From Anaerolineales bacterium UBA2395 (lineage in GTDB: Bacteria > Chloroflexota > Anaerolineae > Anaerolineales > Villigracilaceae), in the NCBI GenBank assembly GCA_002343775.1, contig DDSH01000016.1, positions 62,001 through 126,000 on the forward strand: 64,000 bases of DNA, in the 5' to 3' direction. Each line of letters starts with the position of its first letter. The stretch's first letter is position 1. The translations under genes were made by a program, and so were the position numbers. This document shows positions 8,166-17,803 of the stretch, piece after piece. The notes beneath the pieces were generated by a model that was not told the DNA's origin, ran no database searches, and saw only the letters and a list, made by a program, of their open reading frames with translations.

Positions 8166-9682
8166 TATGCACCTCCCAGCAGGCGCATGATATTCTCAAC
8201 GCCCGTCGAAACCATCGGGACCATTACACTGGGGAATAAACCGATGGCGATCATGAACAAACACAGGGTCACGATGGCAACTTTGTCGAGAACAGTCACA
8301 TCACCGACATGACCTTCCAGGTTTTCAGGGAGTGGCGAGAAGAACACTTTGCGAATATTCATCATAATGTAGGCTGCGGTAATGACGATGGAAATGCTGG
8401 AAATAACCGCCACCAACCACTGTTCGCGCCACACACCCATGAAGATGGGGAACTCCGCAACAAAGCCTGAGAAGCCGGGCATACCCATCGAAACCAGGCC
8501 GCCGATGATAAAACCGATGGCAGCGAAAGGCATGATCTTCGCCATGCCGCCCAGTTCAGGGATCATACGCGTGTGAGCGCGGTCATAGATCATACCGGTC
8601 ACGGCAAAGAAGAGAGCCGTCATCACACCGTGTGAGAACATTTGCACGCCTGCGCCGACCAGACCAGTCTCATTGAGGGTGGAAACGCCAAGCACCACCA
8701 AACCCATGTGTGAAACGGACGAGAAACCGATCATGTATTTCAGGTCGGTTTGGACGAAGGCGATATAGGCGCCATACACAACCGCGACACCTGCAAAACC
8801 CATGATGAGGGGAGCCCAGGTCTTCGCGCCTTCGGGCAGGAGCATCACGCCCACACGCAAGGCGGCGAACGCGCCGAGTTTCATCAGCACGCCTGCATGG
8901 AACATGGAGACGGCGGTCGGCGCCGCAACGTGACCATCTGGCGACCAGTTGTGGAAGGGCCAGATACCGCCCAACACTGCAAATCCCAAAAAGACAGGCA
9001 GGAACCACAGGTTTTGGAAAGCGGTCGAGAAGCCTGCGGTTTCCATATCGAGCATGTTGAAGGAAAGCACGCCAGTATTCTGGTATTGCACCCAGTACAT
9101 GGCAAGGGCACCGACGAGGGCAACCACGGAACCAATGAACAGGTAGAGGGTCAGTTTCATTGCGGCGTACTCGCGGGTCTTGACCCAGCCCCAAATGGCG
9201 ATGAGCAGGTACATCGGGAAGACGGCGATCTCATAGAAGAAGAACAGCATGAACAGGTCTAGCGAGACGAACACACCGAACACGCCACCTGCCAACAAGA
9301 AGAGGAAGGCAAAGAACTCACGCGGACGGTCTTGAATGCCAGACATGACATGCGGATCGTCATCTCCCCATGAGATGAGCACACCCGTGAACATGACGAT
9401 ACCCGTCAGCAGAACAAGCGGGGCGCTCATGCCGTCCACGCCGAAGAACAGGGTGATACCCAATTGCGGCAGCCAGTTGTATTGCTCCAGGAATTGGTAA
9501 CCGGTCATGTCACCGAGCAGGTACTGAAGATAGACCCAACCGGAAAGCAAGAGATCGATTGTTGCCGTGGCAAGCGCCACGGCGCGGGTCTCATTCTTCC
9601 GCGCGGCAGGCATCATCAGGATGATGACCCCTGCAATGAAGGGAAGGAATGTAATAACACTTAGGATGGGAAAATTCATCAT
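8165..9682 (-). CDS. nuoM: Second NuoM-like proton-pumping subunit (extra antiporter)
   Basis: A 505-residue Mrp-antiporter-like membrane protein, the second of two consecutive nuoM genes. Glu151 (TM5), Lys268 (TM8, GVLMKLGAF) and the TM12 Glu (SGFVAEFPIF) are kept. The TM7 lysine of the proton channel is replaced: the neighbour reads FAVKVPLWPFH while this protein reads FAVLGGIWPFH, placing Leu237 at the lysine position. It has the normal family length with no frameshift. Presence of a fourth antiporter subunit is the hallmark of '2M' complex I. Coupled to nuoN by TAATG and 7 bases after the other nuoM. Confidence 0.92.
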   Translation of the reverse strand: MMNFPILSVITFLPFIAGVIILMMPAARKNETRAVALATATIDLLLSGWVYLQYLLGDMTGYQFLEQYNWLPQLGITLFFGVDGMSAPLVLLTGIVMFTGVLISWGDDDPHVMSGIQDRPREFFAFLFLLAGGVFGVFVSLDLFMLFFFYEIAVFPMYLLIAIWGWVKTREYAAMKLTLYLFIGSVVALVGALAMYWVQYQNTGVLSFNMLDMETAGFSTAFQNLWFLPVFLGFAVLGGIWPFHNWSPDGHVAAPTAVSMFHAGVLMKLGAFAALRVGVMLLPEGAKTWAPLIMGFAGVAVVYGAYIAFVQTDLKYMIGFSSVSHMGLVVLGVSTLNETGLVGAGVQMFSHGVMTALFFAVTGMIYDRAHTRMIPELGGMAKIMPFAAIGFIIGGLVSMGMPGFSGFVAEFPIFMGVWREQWLVAVISSISIVITAAYIMMNIRKVFFSPLPENLEGHVGDVTVLDKVAIVTLCLFMIAIGLFPSVMVPMVSTGVENIMRLLGGA

Positions 9683-9689
9683 CCACCTC

Positions 9690-11213
9690 TTAGAACAGAG
9701 CCACTACGGCTTTGTTGATTACTTCGAGAAGCCACGCGGGCCAGATGCCAAGAATAAGCATCAGCGCCATAAGCGGAACGATGACAAAAAGTTCGCGCGT
9801 GTTAATCTCGGTCAGTTTGTGTTCGCCGTGTGCCCAATGTTCGTTCATGGGTCCGTGCAGGACGCTCTTGATGCCCTTGAGGATGTACGCGCCTGTGAAA
9901 AGCAGACCAAGCATGGCAATGACGGTGTATATGGTCAGCACGGGATACGCGCCTCGCACCACCATGAATTCTGATACAAAGCCATTGAGACCGGGCAACC
10001 CCAGCGAAGCCATTGACGTGAAGATCAGAATGCCGCCATAGATCGGCACCAGCGGGAACAAGCCGCCGAAGTCGTTCAGGTTGCGGGTGTGTGTCCGTTC
10101 GTAGATCACACCCACGAGGAAGAACATTCCCGCCGCCGACAAACCGTGATTGAACATCTGCAAGACCGCGCCACTCATGGCGATGTGCGCATCAGCGGTA
10201 CCGGCGGCAAGTCCAGCCGCGGCGATGCCAAGCACCACAAAGCCCATGTGATTCACAGAAGAATACGCGACAAGGCGTTTGAAGTCCGTCTGACCGAAGG
10301 AACCGAATGCACCAAAGACGATTGCGCCAACAGCGAGAACAGCCAGTACTCCTGCGAAGATCTTCGCTTCGAGCGGATAGAGCGGCAGCACAAGGCGGAT
10401 AAAACCGTACGCACCGAGTTTGAGCAGCACGCCCGCGAGGATCATCGACCCAGCGGTCGGGGCTTCGGTGTGAGCATCGGGCAGCCACGTATGGAAGGGC
10501 CACAGCGGAACTTTCACCGCGAAGGCGATGGCGAACGCCCAAAAGGCGATCGTCTTGACCGTGCCGACCGACATCCCCAAGAGGACAGAATCCGCTGTCA
10601 GCGAATTCCAACGCTCATAGAGGGCAAGCAGGTCATAGGTCCCGAAAAGAACGCCGAGCATTTGCACAGCCAGCAGCAGACCGAGCGATCCGCCCATGGT
10701 GTAGATCATGAACTTGAGCGAAGCGTAGTCCCGGTTCGCGCTCCCCCACTGGTTGATGAGGAAGTACATCGGAACCAGACCGATCTCCCAGAACACGAAG
10801 AAGATGAGCAGGTCGAGCGCCATGAACACACCGAGCATGCCTGTTTCGAGGAACAGGAAGAGCATCATGTACGGCTTGACGCGGTCGGTCACGCTGAACG
10901 AGGCGAGGATGGCAAGCGGCGTGAGGAAGGTGGTGAGCAAAACCATCGAGAGCGAAATGCCATCCACGCCGAGGTGGAAGGAAGAATTGATGGCTTCGTA
11001 CCAGACATATTTTTCTTCGAACTGAAAACCGGTGGCGTTCGGATCGAAGTTATTCCAAAGCACAAGCGTGAGCACGAAGGGGATCAGGCTGGTGGCAAAC
11101 GCAAACCAACGCAGAAGTTTCGTCTCGCCACTCGGCAGGAAGAGCATGATCAATGCCGCAATGGTCGGCAGGAAAAGGATCAGGCTAAGGAGATGATCGT
11201 TGATAAATTCCAT
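9690..11213 (-). CDS. nuoM: NADH-quinone oxidoreductase subunit M (canonical copy)
   Basis: A 507-residue antiporter-like subunit of the complex I membrane arm. All key charged residues are present and fall at the E. coli numbering or one residue off: Glu143 (TM5, FWEIGLVPMY), Lys234 (TM7, FAVKVPLWPFH), Lys265 (TM8, GVLLKLGAY) and the TM12 Glu (NGFVSEFMV). This copy directly follows nuoL (9-base gap) and is the likely orthologue of ordinary NuoM; the next gene downstream is the extra copy. Confidence 0.94.
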   Translation of the reverse strand: MEFINDHLLSLILFLPTIAALIMLFLPSGETKLLRWFAFATSLIPFVLTLVLWNNFDPNATGFQFEEKYVWYEAINSSFHLGVDGISLSMVLLTTFLTPLAILASFSVTDRVKPYMMLFLFLETGMLGVFMALDLLIFFVFWEIGLVPMYFLINQWGSANRDYASLKFMIYTMGGSLGLLLAVQMLGVLFGTYDLLALYERWNSLTADSVLLGMSVGTVKTIAFWAFAIAFAVKVPLWPFHTWLPDAHTEAPTAGSMILAGVLLKLGAYGFIRLVLPLYPLEAKIFAGVLAVLAVGAIVFGAFGSFGQTDFKRLVAYSSVNHMGFVVLGIAAAGLAAGTADAHIAMSGAVLQMFNHGLSAAGMFFLVGVIYERTHTRNLNDFGGLFPLVPIYGGILIFTSMASLGLPGLNGFVSEFMVVRGAYPVLTIYTVIAMLGLLFTGAYILKGIKSVLHGPMNEHWAHGEHKLTEINTRELFVIVPLMALMLILGIWPAWLLEVINKAVVALF

Positions 11214-11222
11214 CTTGTGCTC

Positions 11223-13367
<2,145 letters not shown>

Positions 13368-13373
13368 GCGTCC

Positions 13374-13682
13374 CTACCACTTCAACATATCGAGTTCATC
13401 TGCAACCACCGTATTGCGACGGCGGTACACAGAAATGACCAAAGCCAACCCCACAGACACTTCCGCAGCGGCAACGGCAAACACGATGACGGCAAACACC
13501 TGTCCCGCCATTGCCATCACGTCGCTGTAGCGCCAAAACGCCACGAGGTTGATATTTACGGCGTTGAGCATCAACTCCACACCGAGCAGGATCGCAATGG
13601 CGTTGCGCCGCGTCAGCACACCGAACAAGCCAATGCTGAACAACGCCGCTGCGAACATGAGATACCAGGAAAGAGGAACCAT
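13374..13682 (-). CDS. nuoK: NADH-quinone oxidoreductase subunit K
   Basis: A 102-residue three-helix subunit of the complex I membrane arm. The conserved glutamates are visible in LLGVELMLNAVNIN (TM2) and AAAEVSVGLA (TM3), the charged residues of the central hydrophilic axis. The start at 13682 (MVPLSWYL) matches the family; the frame extends 16 codons upstream with an arginine-rich stretch that overlaps nuoJ and is not part of the protein. It lies between nuoJ and nuoL with short spacings. Confidence 0.93.
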   Translation of the reverse strand: MVPLSWYLMFAAALFSIGLFGVLTRRNAIAILLGVELMLNAVNINLVAFWRYSDVMAMAGQVFAVIVFAVAAAEVSVGLALVISVYRRRNTVVADELDMLKW

Positions 13683-13695
13683 ATCCCTGCGCCTC

Positions 13696-14217
13696 CTATT
13701 TCTTATCAGACCGGGGATTGAACGCGACATACACCGCGCCCACCAGCGCCGCCAACAAGAGAACGGACGCCACTTCGAACGGCAGGACGAACGCCTCCGG
13801 CGAAGTCAACGCCTCGCCCAACAAGCCGATCGCATCGAATTCAGCCGGAAGTTCGGCGGCGATATTCCGAAAGCCGCTCCAACCCGAAAGCAGGAACGCC
13901 AAACCGGCAAACACCAACACTGCAACGAGCGCGCCCGCCCACCAGTTCTTATTCATCTGCGGACCGCTGTCGCGCATATCTTTGCGGGTGAGCATGACTG
14001 CGAAAATGAAAAGGATGGCGATGGCGCCAATGTAGACCACCACCTGAACCACCGCAATGAAGTTCGCGTTCAGCAGCGCATACGCCACTGCCACACCGAA
14101 CAGCGTGGATACGAGCCACAAAGCCGCATGGACGAGGTTACGGGTCGTCACCACCATCAGCCCGGAGCCGATAGTATACGCGGCAACAATCATGAAAATA
14201 ATCTGTTGTGCTGTCAT
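13696..14217 (-). CDS. nuoJ: NADH-quinone oxidoreductase subunit J
   Basis: A 173-residue five-helix subunit. Recognised by NLVHAALWLVSTLFGVAVAY and the TM3 segment VVQVVVYIGAIAILFIFAVM, where a pi-bulge changes conformation during the pumping cycle. The start at 14217 gives MTAQQIIF; a longer in-frame opening (132 codons) runs back into nuoH and is spurious. In most bacteria nuoI lies between nuoH and nuoJ; here only 11 bases separate them, so nuoI is absent from its usual place. Confidence 0.92.
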   Translation of the reverse strand: MTAQQIIFMIVAAYTIGSGLMVVTTRNLVHAALWLVSTLFGVAVAYALLNANFIAVVQVVVYIGAIAILFIFAVMLTRKDMRDSGPQMNKNWWAGALVAVLVFAGLAFLLSGWSGFRNIAAELPAEFDAIGLLGEALTSPEAFVLPFEVASVLLLAALVGAVYVAFNPRSDKK

Positions 14218-14228
14218 AGGAATCACCT

Positions 14229-15425
14229 TTAGTGATGCGCCTCCACAGGGTTCTTCACACCCTCCACCTGCATGCGTTCCTTGCGGGTGACAGAGCGGGC
14301 GATCTCCAGCGCGACCCAACCTGTGACCACGTTGGCGAGCAACATGCCAAGAACGTAAAGCCAGGTCGGGGCACCAGCGAGCAGCGCGTTCATCAGCGCC
14401 GTCACCAGCAGGAGGGCAAACGCCAGCGGGGTGAGGAATTTCCAATTGAAGCCAAGCATCTGGTCGATGCGGATGCGCATCATGGTGTACTTGACCCACA
14501 TGATGACCCAGTAGCCGATCATCGCCTTGATGATGAGGATCAGGATCGCAAGGAATGGGCTGACCTGTTCCAGACCGAAGAAGCGATACCCCCCGAAGAA
14601 CAGGATCATCCAAAAACCGCCAAATGTGAAGGCATGCAGAAGTTCACCGGCATAGAACATGCCGAACTTCATGCCGGAATATTCGATGTTGAAGCCGGAA
14701 ACCAGTTCAGACTCGCCTTCCGCGAGGTCGAAGGGAGCGCGTCCCAATTCGGCAATGGCGGCGATCAGGAAGATCAATGCACCCAACGGAGACAAGATGA
14801 AGAAGGGGATCGGGTCTTGCGCCTGAATGATGGTGTTCATGCTCATCGAACCCGCATAGATGGTCGGAATCATCAGCATGGTCAGCATCGGGATTTCGAA
14901 CGAAACCATCACCGCCACCTGACGGAATGCGCCGATCATCGCGAACTTGTTGTTAGACGACCAGCCCGCCATAATGATGGAGAGCGTCCCGATGGCTCCG
15001 GCAGCGATCAAGAACAACACACCCACGTTCAAATCCACGCCGAGCATCACAGGCGCGAGCGGCACCACCGCCCACAAGATCAAGACCGACATCATCGAGA
15101 GGATCGGCGCGAGGTTGTACACAACCTTATCCGCCCCGCCGGGGGTCGTATCCTCTTTGATGATGAGTTTGATGATGTCTGCGAACGGCTGTATCAAACC
15201 GAAGGGTCCCACCCGGTTCGGACCGACGCGATCCTGGAAGCGAGCCACCACCTTACGCTCGATCCAAACGAGGAAGATATCCAGCACCATCAACAATGCG
15301 ATGAGCAGGAACACGCCAAGGAAGGCGACCAGCACATGGGCAAACACTGCATCCAAACCCCAGCCGGTCAGGAGTCCCTCAAGCCAATCCGCGGCAACTT
15401 TCAGGGGGTCATTCCAAAAACTCAT
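14229..15425 (-). CDS. nuoH: NADH-quinone oxidoreductase subunit H
   Basis: A 398-residue membrane subunit that forms the quinone chamber and links the peripheral to the membrane arm. The diagnostic motifs are RVGPNRVGPFGLIQPFADIIK and ELGRAPFDLAEGESELVSG with its cluster of acidic residues. Slightly longer than usual (about 325-350 aa) because of an N-terminal extension of about 30 residues and a charged C-terminal tail. It follows nuoA after a 116-base gap that contains a hairpin. Confidence 0.95.
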   Translation of the reverse strand: MSFWNDPLKVAADWLEGLLTGWGLDAVFAHVLVAFLGVFLLIALLMVLDIFLVWIERKVVARFQDRVGPNRVGPFGLIQPFADIIKLIIKEDTTPGGADKVVYNLAPILSMMSVLILWAVVPLAPVMLGVDLNVGVLFLIAAGAIGTLSIIMAGWSSNNKFAMIGAFRQVAVMVSFEIPMLTMLMIPTIYAGSMSMNTIIQAQDPIPFFILSPLGALIFLIAAIAELGRAPFDLAEGESELVSGFNIEYSGMKFGMFYAGELLHAFTFGGFWMILFFGGYRFFGLEQVSPFLAILILIIKAMIGYWVIMWVKYTMMRIRIDQMLGFNWKFLTPLAFALLLVTALMNALLAGAPTWLYVLGMLLANVVTGWVALEIARSVTRKERMQVEGVKNPVEAHH

Positions 15426-15494
15426 AAATCACTCCTGTTGCCCTCACCCACCCATGAAAAACGGGGCAAGGGATTTCCTATTACACAAAGAAAA

Positions 15495-15520
15495 GGCTGA
15501 AAGGAAAGTTCCGTTCAGCC
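15495..15520 (-). terminator. Hairpin between nuoA and nuoH (attenuator or partial terminator)
   Basis: A 7-bp outer stem, GGCTGAA (15495-15501) with TTCAGCC (15514-15520), plus a short inner GGAA/TTCC stem. On the minus strand it is followed by TTTTCTTTG. It resembles an intrinsic terminator placed inside an operon that must be read through to make nuoH-N, so partial termination or mRNA processing is likely. Confidence 0.6.
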
Positions 15521-15541
15521 TTCTCTTGATTTTCTAAAGAT

Positions 15542-15895
15542 TTACACCCATTCCAACATTCCCTTGCGCCAGGTGTAAACCAGACCAACCACGAGGATCG
15601 ATACAAAAATGATGCCCTCGATCACAACATACAAGCCGAGCTGCCCGGTCTTCACCGCCCACGGGAACAGAAAAACAGCCTCCACGTCGAACACGAGGAA
15701 GACAAGGGCAAAAATGTAGTATTGAGCCTTGAATTGGATCCACGCATCCCCCACCGCTTCGATACCGCACTCGTAGGTGGACTCCTTGATAGGGTTGGGT
15801 TTCTTGGGTCCGAAGATGAAGCCCGCTGCAATTGCGCCGATCGGGATGATCAAACCAACGACAATAAACAGGGCAATATACAACCACTCATTCAT
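15542..15895 (-). CDS. nuoA: NADH-quinone oxidoreductase subunit A
   Basis: A 117-residue three-helix subunit next to the quinone site. The TM1-2 loop motif is clear (KESTYECGIEAVGDAW), including the conserved Cys of the loop, and TM2 reads ALVFLVFDVEAVFLFPWA with the conserved Asp and Glu. It is the first gene of the nuo block. nuoB, C and D, which normally follow nuoA, are not in the window. Confidence 0.95.
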   Translation of the reverse strand: MNEWLYIALFIVVGLIIPIGAIAAGFIFGPKKPNPIKESTYECGIEAVGDAWIQFKAQYYIFALVFLVFDVEAVFLFPWAVKTGQLGLYVVIEGIIFVSILVVGLVYTWRKGMLEWV

Positions 15896-15934
15896 TTGCT
15901 CGCTCCAATGGGAATTTCTTACAACGTATGGGGC

Positions 15935-15943
15935 ATTGTACCA
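15935..15943 (-). promoter_or_regulatory. Possible extended -10 promoter element for nuoA
   Basis: On the minus strand TGGTACAAT (extended TG plus TACAAT) lies 39 bases before the nuoA start. No good -35 hexamer is seen at the expected spacing, so this is tentative. Confidence 0.35.
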
Positions 15944-15996
15944 TAAAGGACAATTCGTCTCCCATTAACCCGTGCCCATTTTTGGGGTGATATTTG

Positions 15997-16776
15997 TCAT
16001 ATTTTCCGTGATGTTTTTCCAGGTTTTCTGCGCCGCTTGCTAAACCTGCCCCAAACGAAATTCACGATATCTTTGAAGAAAGGAAACCCAACGACAACAC
16101 CCAACACCGACCCGACCACACCAGAAGTCCGCACAAAATTGGTGGAAAAGCCAAAGAAATCCACCGCTTCGATCTCGACAATTTGAGCGGATACCGCCAT
16201 GCGGCTTTCTTCTCCGCTGGAGCGTTCGACAAAGACCAGATGCAGCCAGATGGTGCCGCGATACGTCCCCACCTCCTGCGGTCGGATGCTCCAATAAAAG
16301 GTAACCGACTCTCCCTGCCGCAGCATCTGATACGTGGCGCCAGGCGGCTCAACCTGCATGCCCGCAATGTCAAACCGCGCCTCGGCGGTGACGGTGTGCG
16401 ATTCGTACAAATTAGGGATTTCAATGACCTCGCCCTCCACCACATTACCTTCGAATTCGGCTGTCGGCGTGATGTTGCCCAGGTCATCCACCTCCAGTGT
16501 AAGGCGGACAATGTCGCTTTCTGCCCCGGCTTTGACGCGGGACGGGTATTCCAGCGTCAGGCGGCGGGTTTCAGGGATGGCAGGCTGGGCAAAATCACCC
16601 GTCATGGGGAAGATCGGCGTCGGCGTGGAGAGAACATCCGAAGTTGGCTCGGCGGCAGGCGCTTGGGGGGTTTCGGGAGCAGCAGACATCGCGCCGCAGG
16701 CAGCAAGTGCAAGAGACAACGTCCACGCGGCGAAGAGCAGGAAAAGCGTTCGGGGAGAAAAAAATTTATAGATCAT
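15997..16776 (-). CDS. Lipoprotein of unknown function with C-terminal membrane segment
   Basis: A 259-residue protein. A signal peptide with lipobox (LALAACG, residues about 21-27) is followed by a Pro/Thr/Ala-rich linker and a beta-rich region. A second hydrophobic stretch near the C-terminus (about 213-230) ends in a strongly basic tail (RFSKRRRKPGKTSRKI), suggesting anchoring at both ends with the middle outside the cell. No known domain is recognised. The start overlaps the stop of a 58-aa gene by ATGA; the third gene of a small operon. Confidence 0.7.
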   Translation of the reverse strand: MIYKFFSPRTLFLLFAAWTLSLALAACGAMSAAPETPQAPAAEPTSDVLSTPTPIFPMTGDFAQPAIPETRRLTLEYPSRVKAGAESDIVRLTLEVDDLGNITPTAEFEGNVVEGEVIEIPNLYESHTVTAEARFDIAGMQVEPPGATYQMLRQGESVTFYWSIRPQEVGTYRGTIWLHLVFVERSSGEESRMAVSAQIVEIEAVDFFGFSTNFVRTSGVVGSVLGVVVGFPFFKDIVNFVWGRFSKRRRKPGKTSRKI

Positions 16777-16949
16777 GCGACAGGCTCAAAGTCGGGGTGA
16801 AGCGAGGTGGGTGTGGGCAGTTGCATTTCGGTTGGGGAGATCTCCCGGATGCGTGTTTCACGCGGGTTGGGCGAGAATCCCCAGATCAAAAATGCGACGG
16901 AAATCGTAAGAATGATAATTGCAAAAATGAGCCTGATTTTTCTGATCAT
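16773..16949 (-). CDS. Small single-pass membrane protein (58 aa)
   Basis: A 58-residue open frame with a basic start (MIRKIR), one hydrophobic helix (LIFAIIILTISVAFLIWGF) and a polar Pro/Thr-rich tail. It overlaps both neighbours by ATGA (16946-16949 with the nucleotidyltransferase stop, 16773-16776 with the lipoprotein start). That exact double coupling is the main reason to call it a real gene. No function recognised. Confidence 0.65.
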   Translation of the reverse strand: MIRKIRLIFAIIILTISVAFLIWGFSPNPRETRIREISPTEMQLPTPTSLHPDFEPVA

Positions 16950-17701
16950 CGATCCACTTCTTCCACTTCAATGTACCACTTGACGCGCGTGCCGACACGG
17001 TCGCGCAATTGCCAAGCAAGCGGTTTTGGCATGGTTTCAAATGTTTTCAAAATCTCTTGCACACGGCTGATGATGGTCTGACGTTCCTCCAGCGAAAGTG
17101 GCAGATCCGGTGATTGGACGAATTCCTCCACGCGCCGCAGGTTGATGGAGGTTGTCTTGTACAAGCCCCAATCGTGGCTGCACAAACGCGCCAGGACGGG
17201 CAGGTTGATCTTTTCATTATCGTCGCTGCCAGTTTCGTTGTTCAATAAAATGGAGGTGATGTCGAGCAGGTCCTTTCGGTTGAGTTCGAGGATCTGCGCT
17301 TTTGAGAGCAGCAACTCCGCCAGCGGAATGGTGACCGGGTCGAAGGGAAGGCGGTCTTCGAGCGGGATCTTGTGGCACATTTCGAAATCGCCGATGAAGA
17401 TGTCGATCTTCATGCCGTTTTTTTCGTCGTTATAGATCTGGCGCTGCGAGCCGTTGAGGATGTTAAATTGTTTGTCCGGGCTGTACCCGGCTGTGGACAT
17501 GAAGGCTTCGAACTCGCGCCGCTGTTTTTTTGCGACCACAAAATCAAGGTCGGCAAAGTCACGCACGAACAGCGGATGATTGCGTTTGTTGTGTGCCTGA
17601 ACCGCCAGCCCGCCAATGGCTCGAATTTGGATATTCTTTGCATTCCCCGCCTCGATCAACCGATGCATTTCCGTCAAAATTTCCTGCGAAGTTAACGCCA
17701 T
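16946..17701 (-). CDS. Nucleotidyltransferase-fold protein
   Basis: A 251-residue protein with the pol-beta-like nucleotidyltransferase signature. Gly30-Gly31 (AIGGLAVQAH), Asp51 and Asp53 (FADLDFVV) and Asp100 (MKIDIFIG) form the metal-binding triad. It resembles AbiEii-type or aminoglycoside-type nucleotidyltransferases, where the substrate ranges from drugs to tRNA. All catalytic carboxylates are kept, so it is probably active. It is the first gene of a three-gene ATGA-coupled operon with a small membrane protein and a lipoprotein; AAGGTGA precedes the start. Confidence 0.72.
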   Translation of the reverse strand: MALTSQEILTEMHRLIEAGNAKNIQIRAIGGLAVQAHNKRNHPLFVRDFADLDFVVAKKQRREFEAFMSTAGYSPDKQFNILNGSQRQIYNDEKNGMKIDIFIGDFEMCHKIPLEDRLPFDPVTIPLAELLLSKAQILELNRKDLLDITSILLNNETGSDDNEKINLPVLARLCSHDWGLYKTTSINLRRVEEFVQSPDLPLSLEERQTIISRVQEILKTFETMPKPLAWQLRDRVGTRVKWYIEVEEVDR

Positions 17702-17725
17702 CCATTCACCTTGAAAAAATCACCA

Positions 17726-17775
17726 CAGATGAACACTGATGAATGTGTTTTCTCACAACCATCAATGTTCATCTG
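17726..17775. repeat. Imperfect inverted repeat (CAGATGAACAxTGATG type)
   Basis: CAGATGAACACTGATG (17726-17741) is inverted at 17760-17775 with one mismatch. It fills the 102-base gap between the APC permease and the nucleotidyltransferase operon. It resembles short dispersed intergenic palindromes common in some bacterial genomes; no other copy occurs in this window. Confidence 0.6.
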
Positions 17776-17803
17776 CGTTTATGTGTGGTTTGTCCCCTGT
17801 ACT

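Noticed and set aside
14218..14613. N-terminal extension of nuoJ into nuoH.
   Set aside because: The extra 132 codons have no similarity to NuoJ and overlap nuoH fully; MTAQQIIF at 14217 is the family start.
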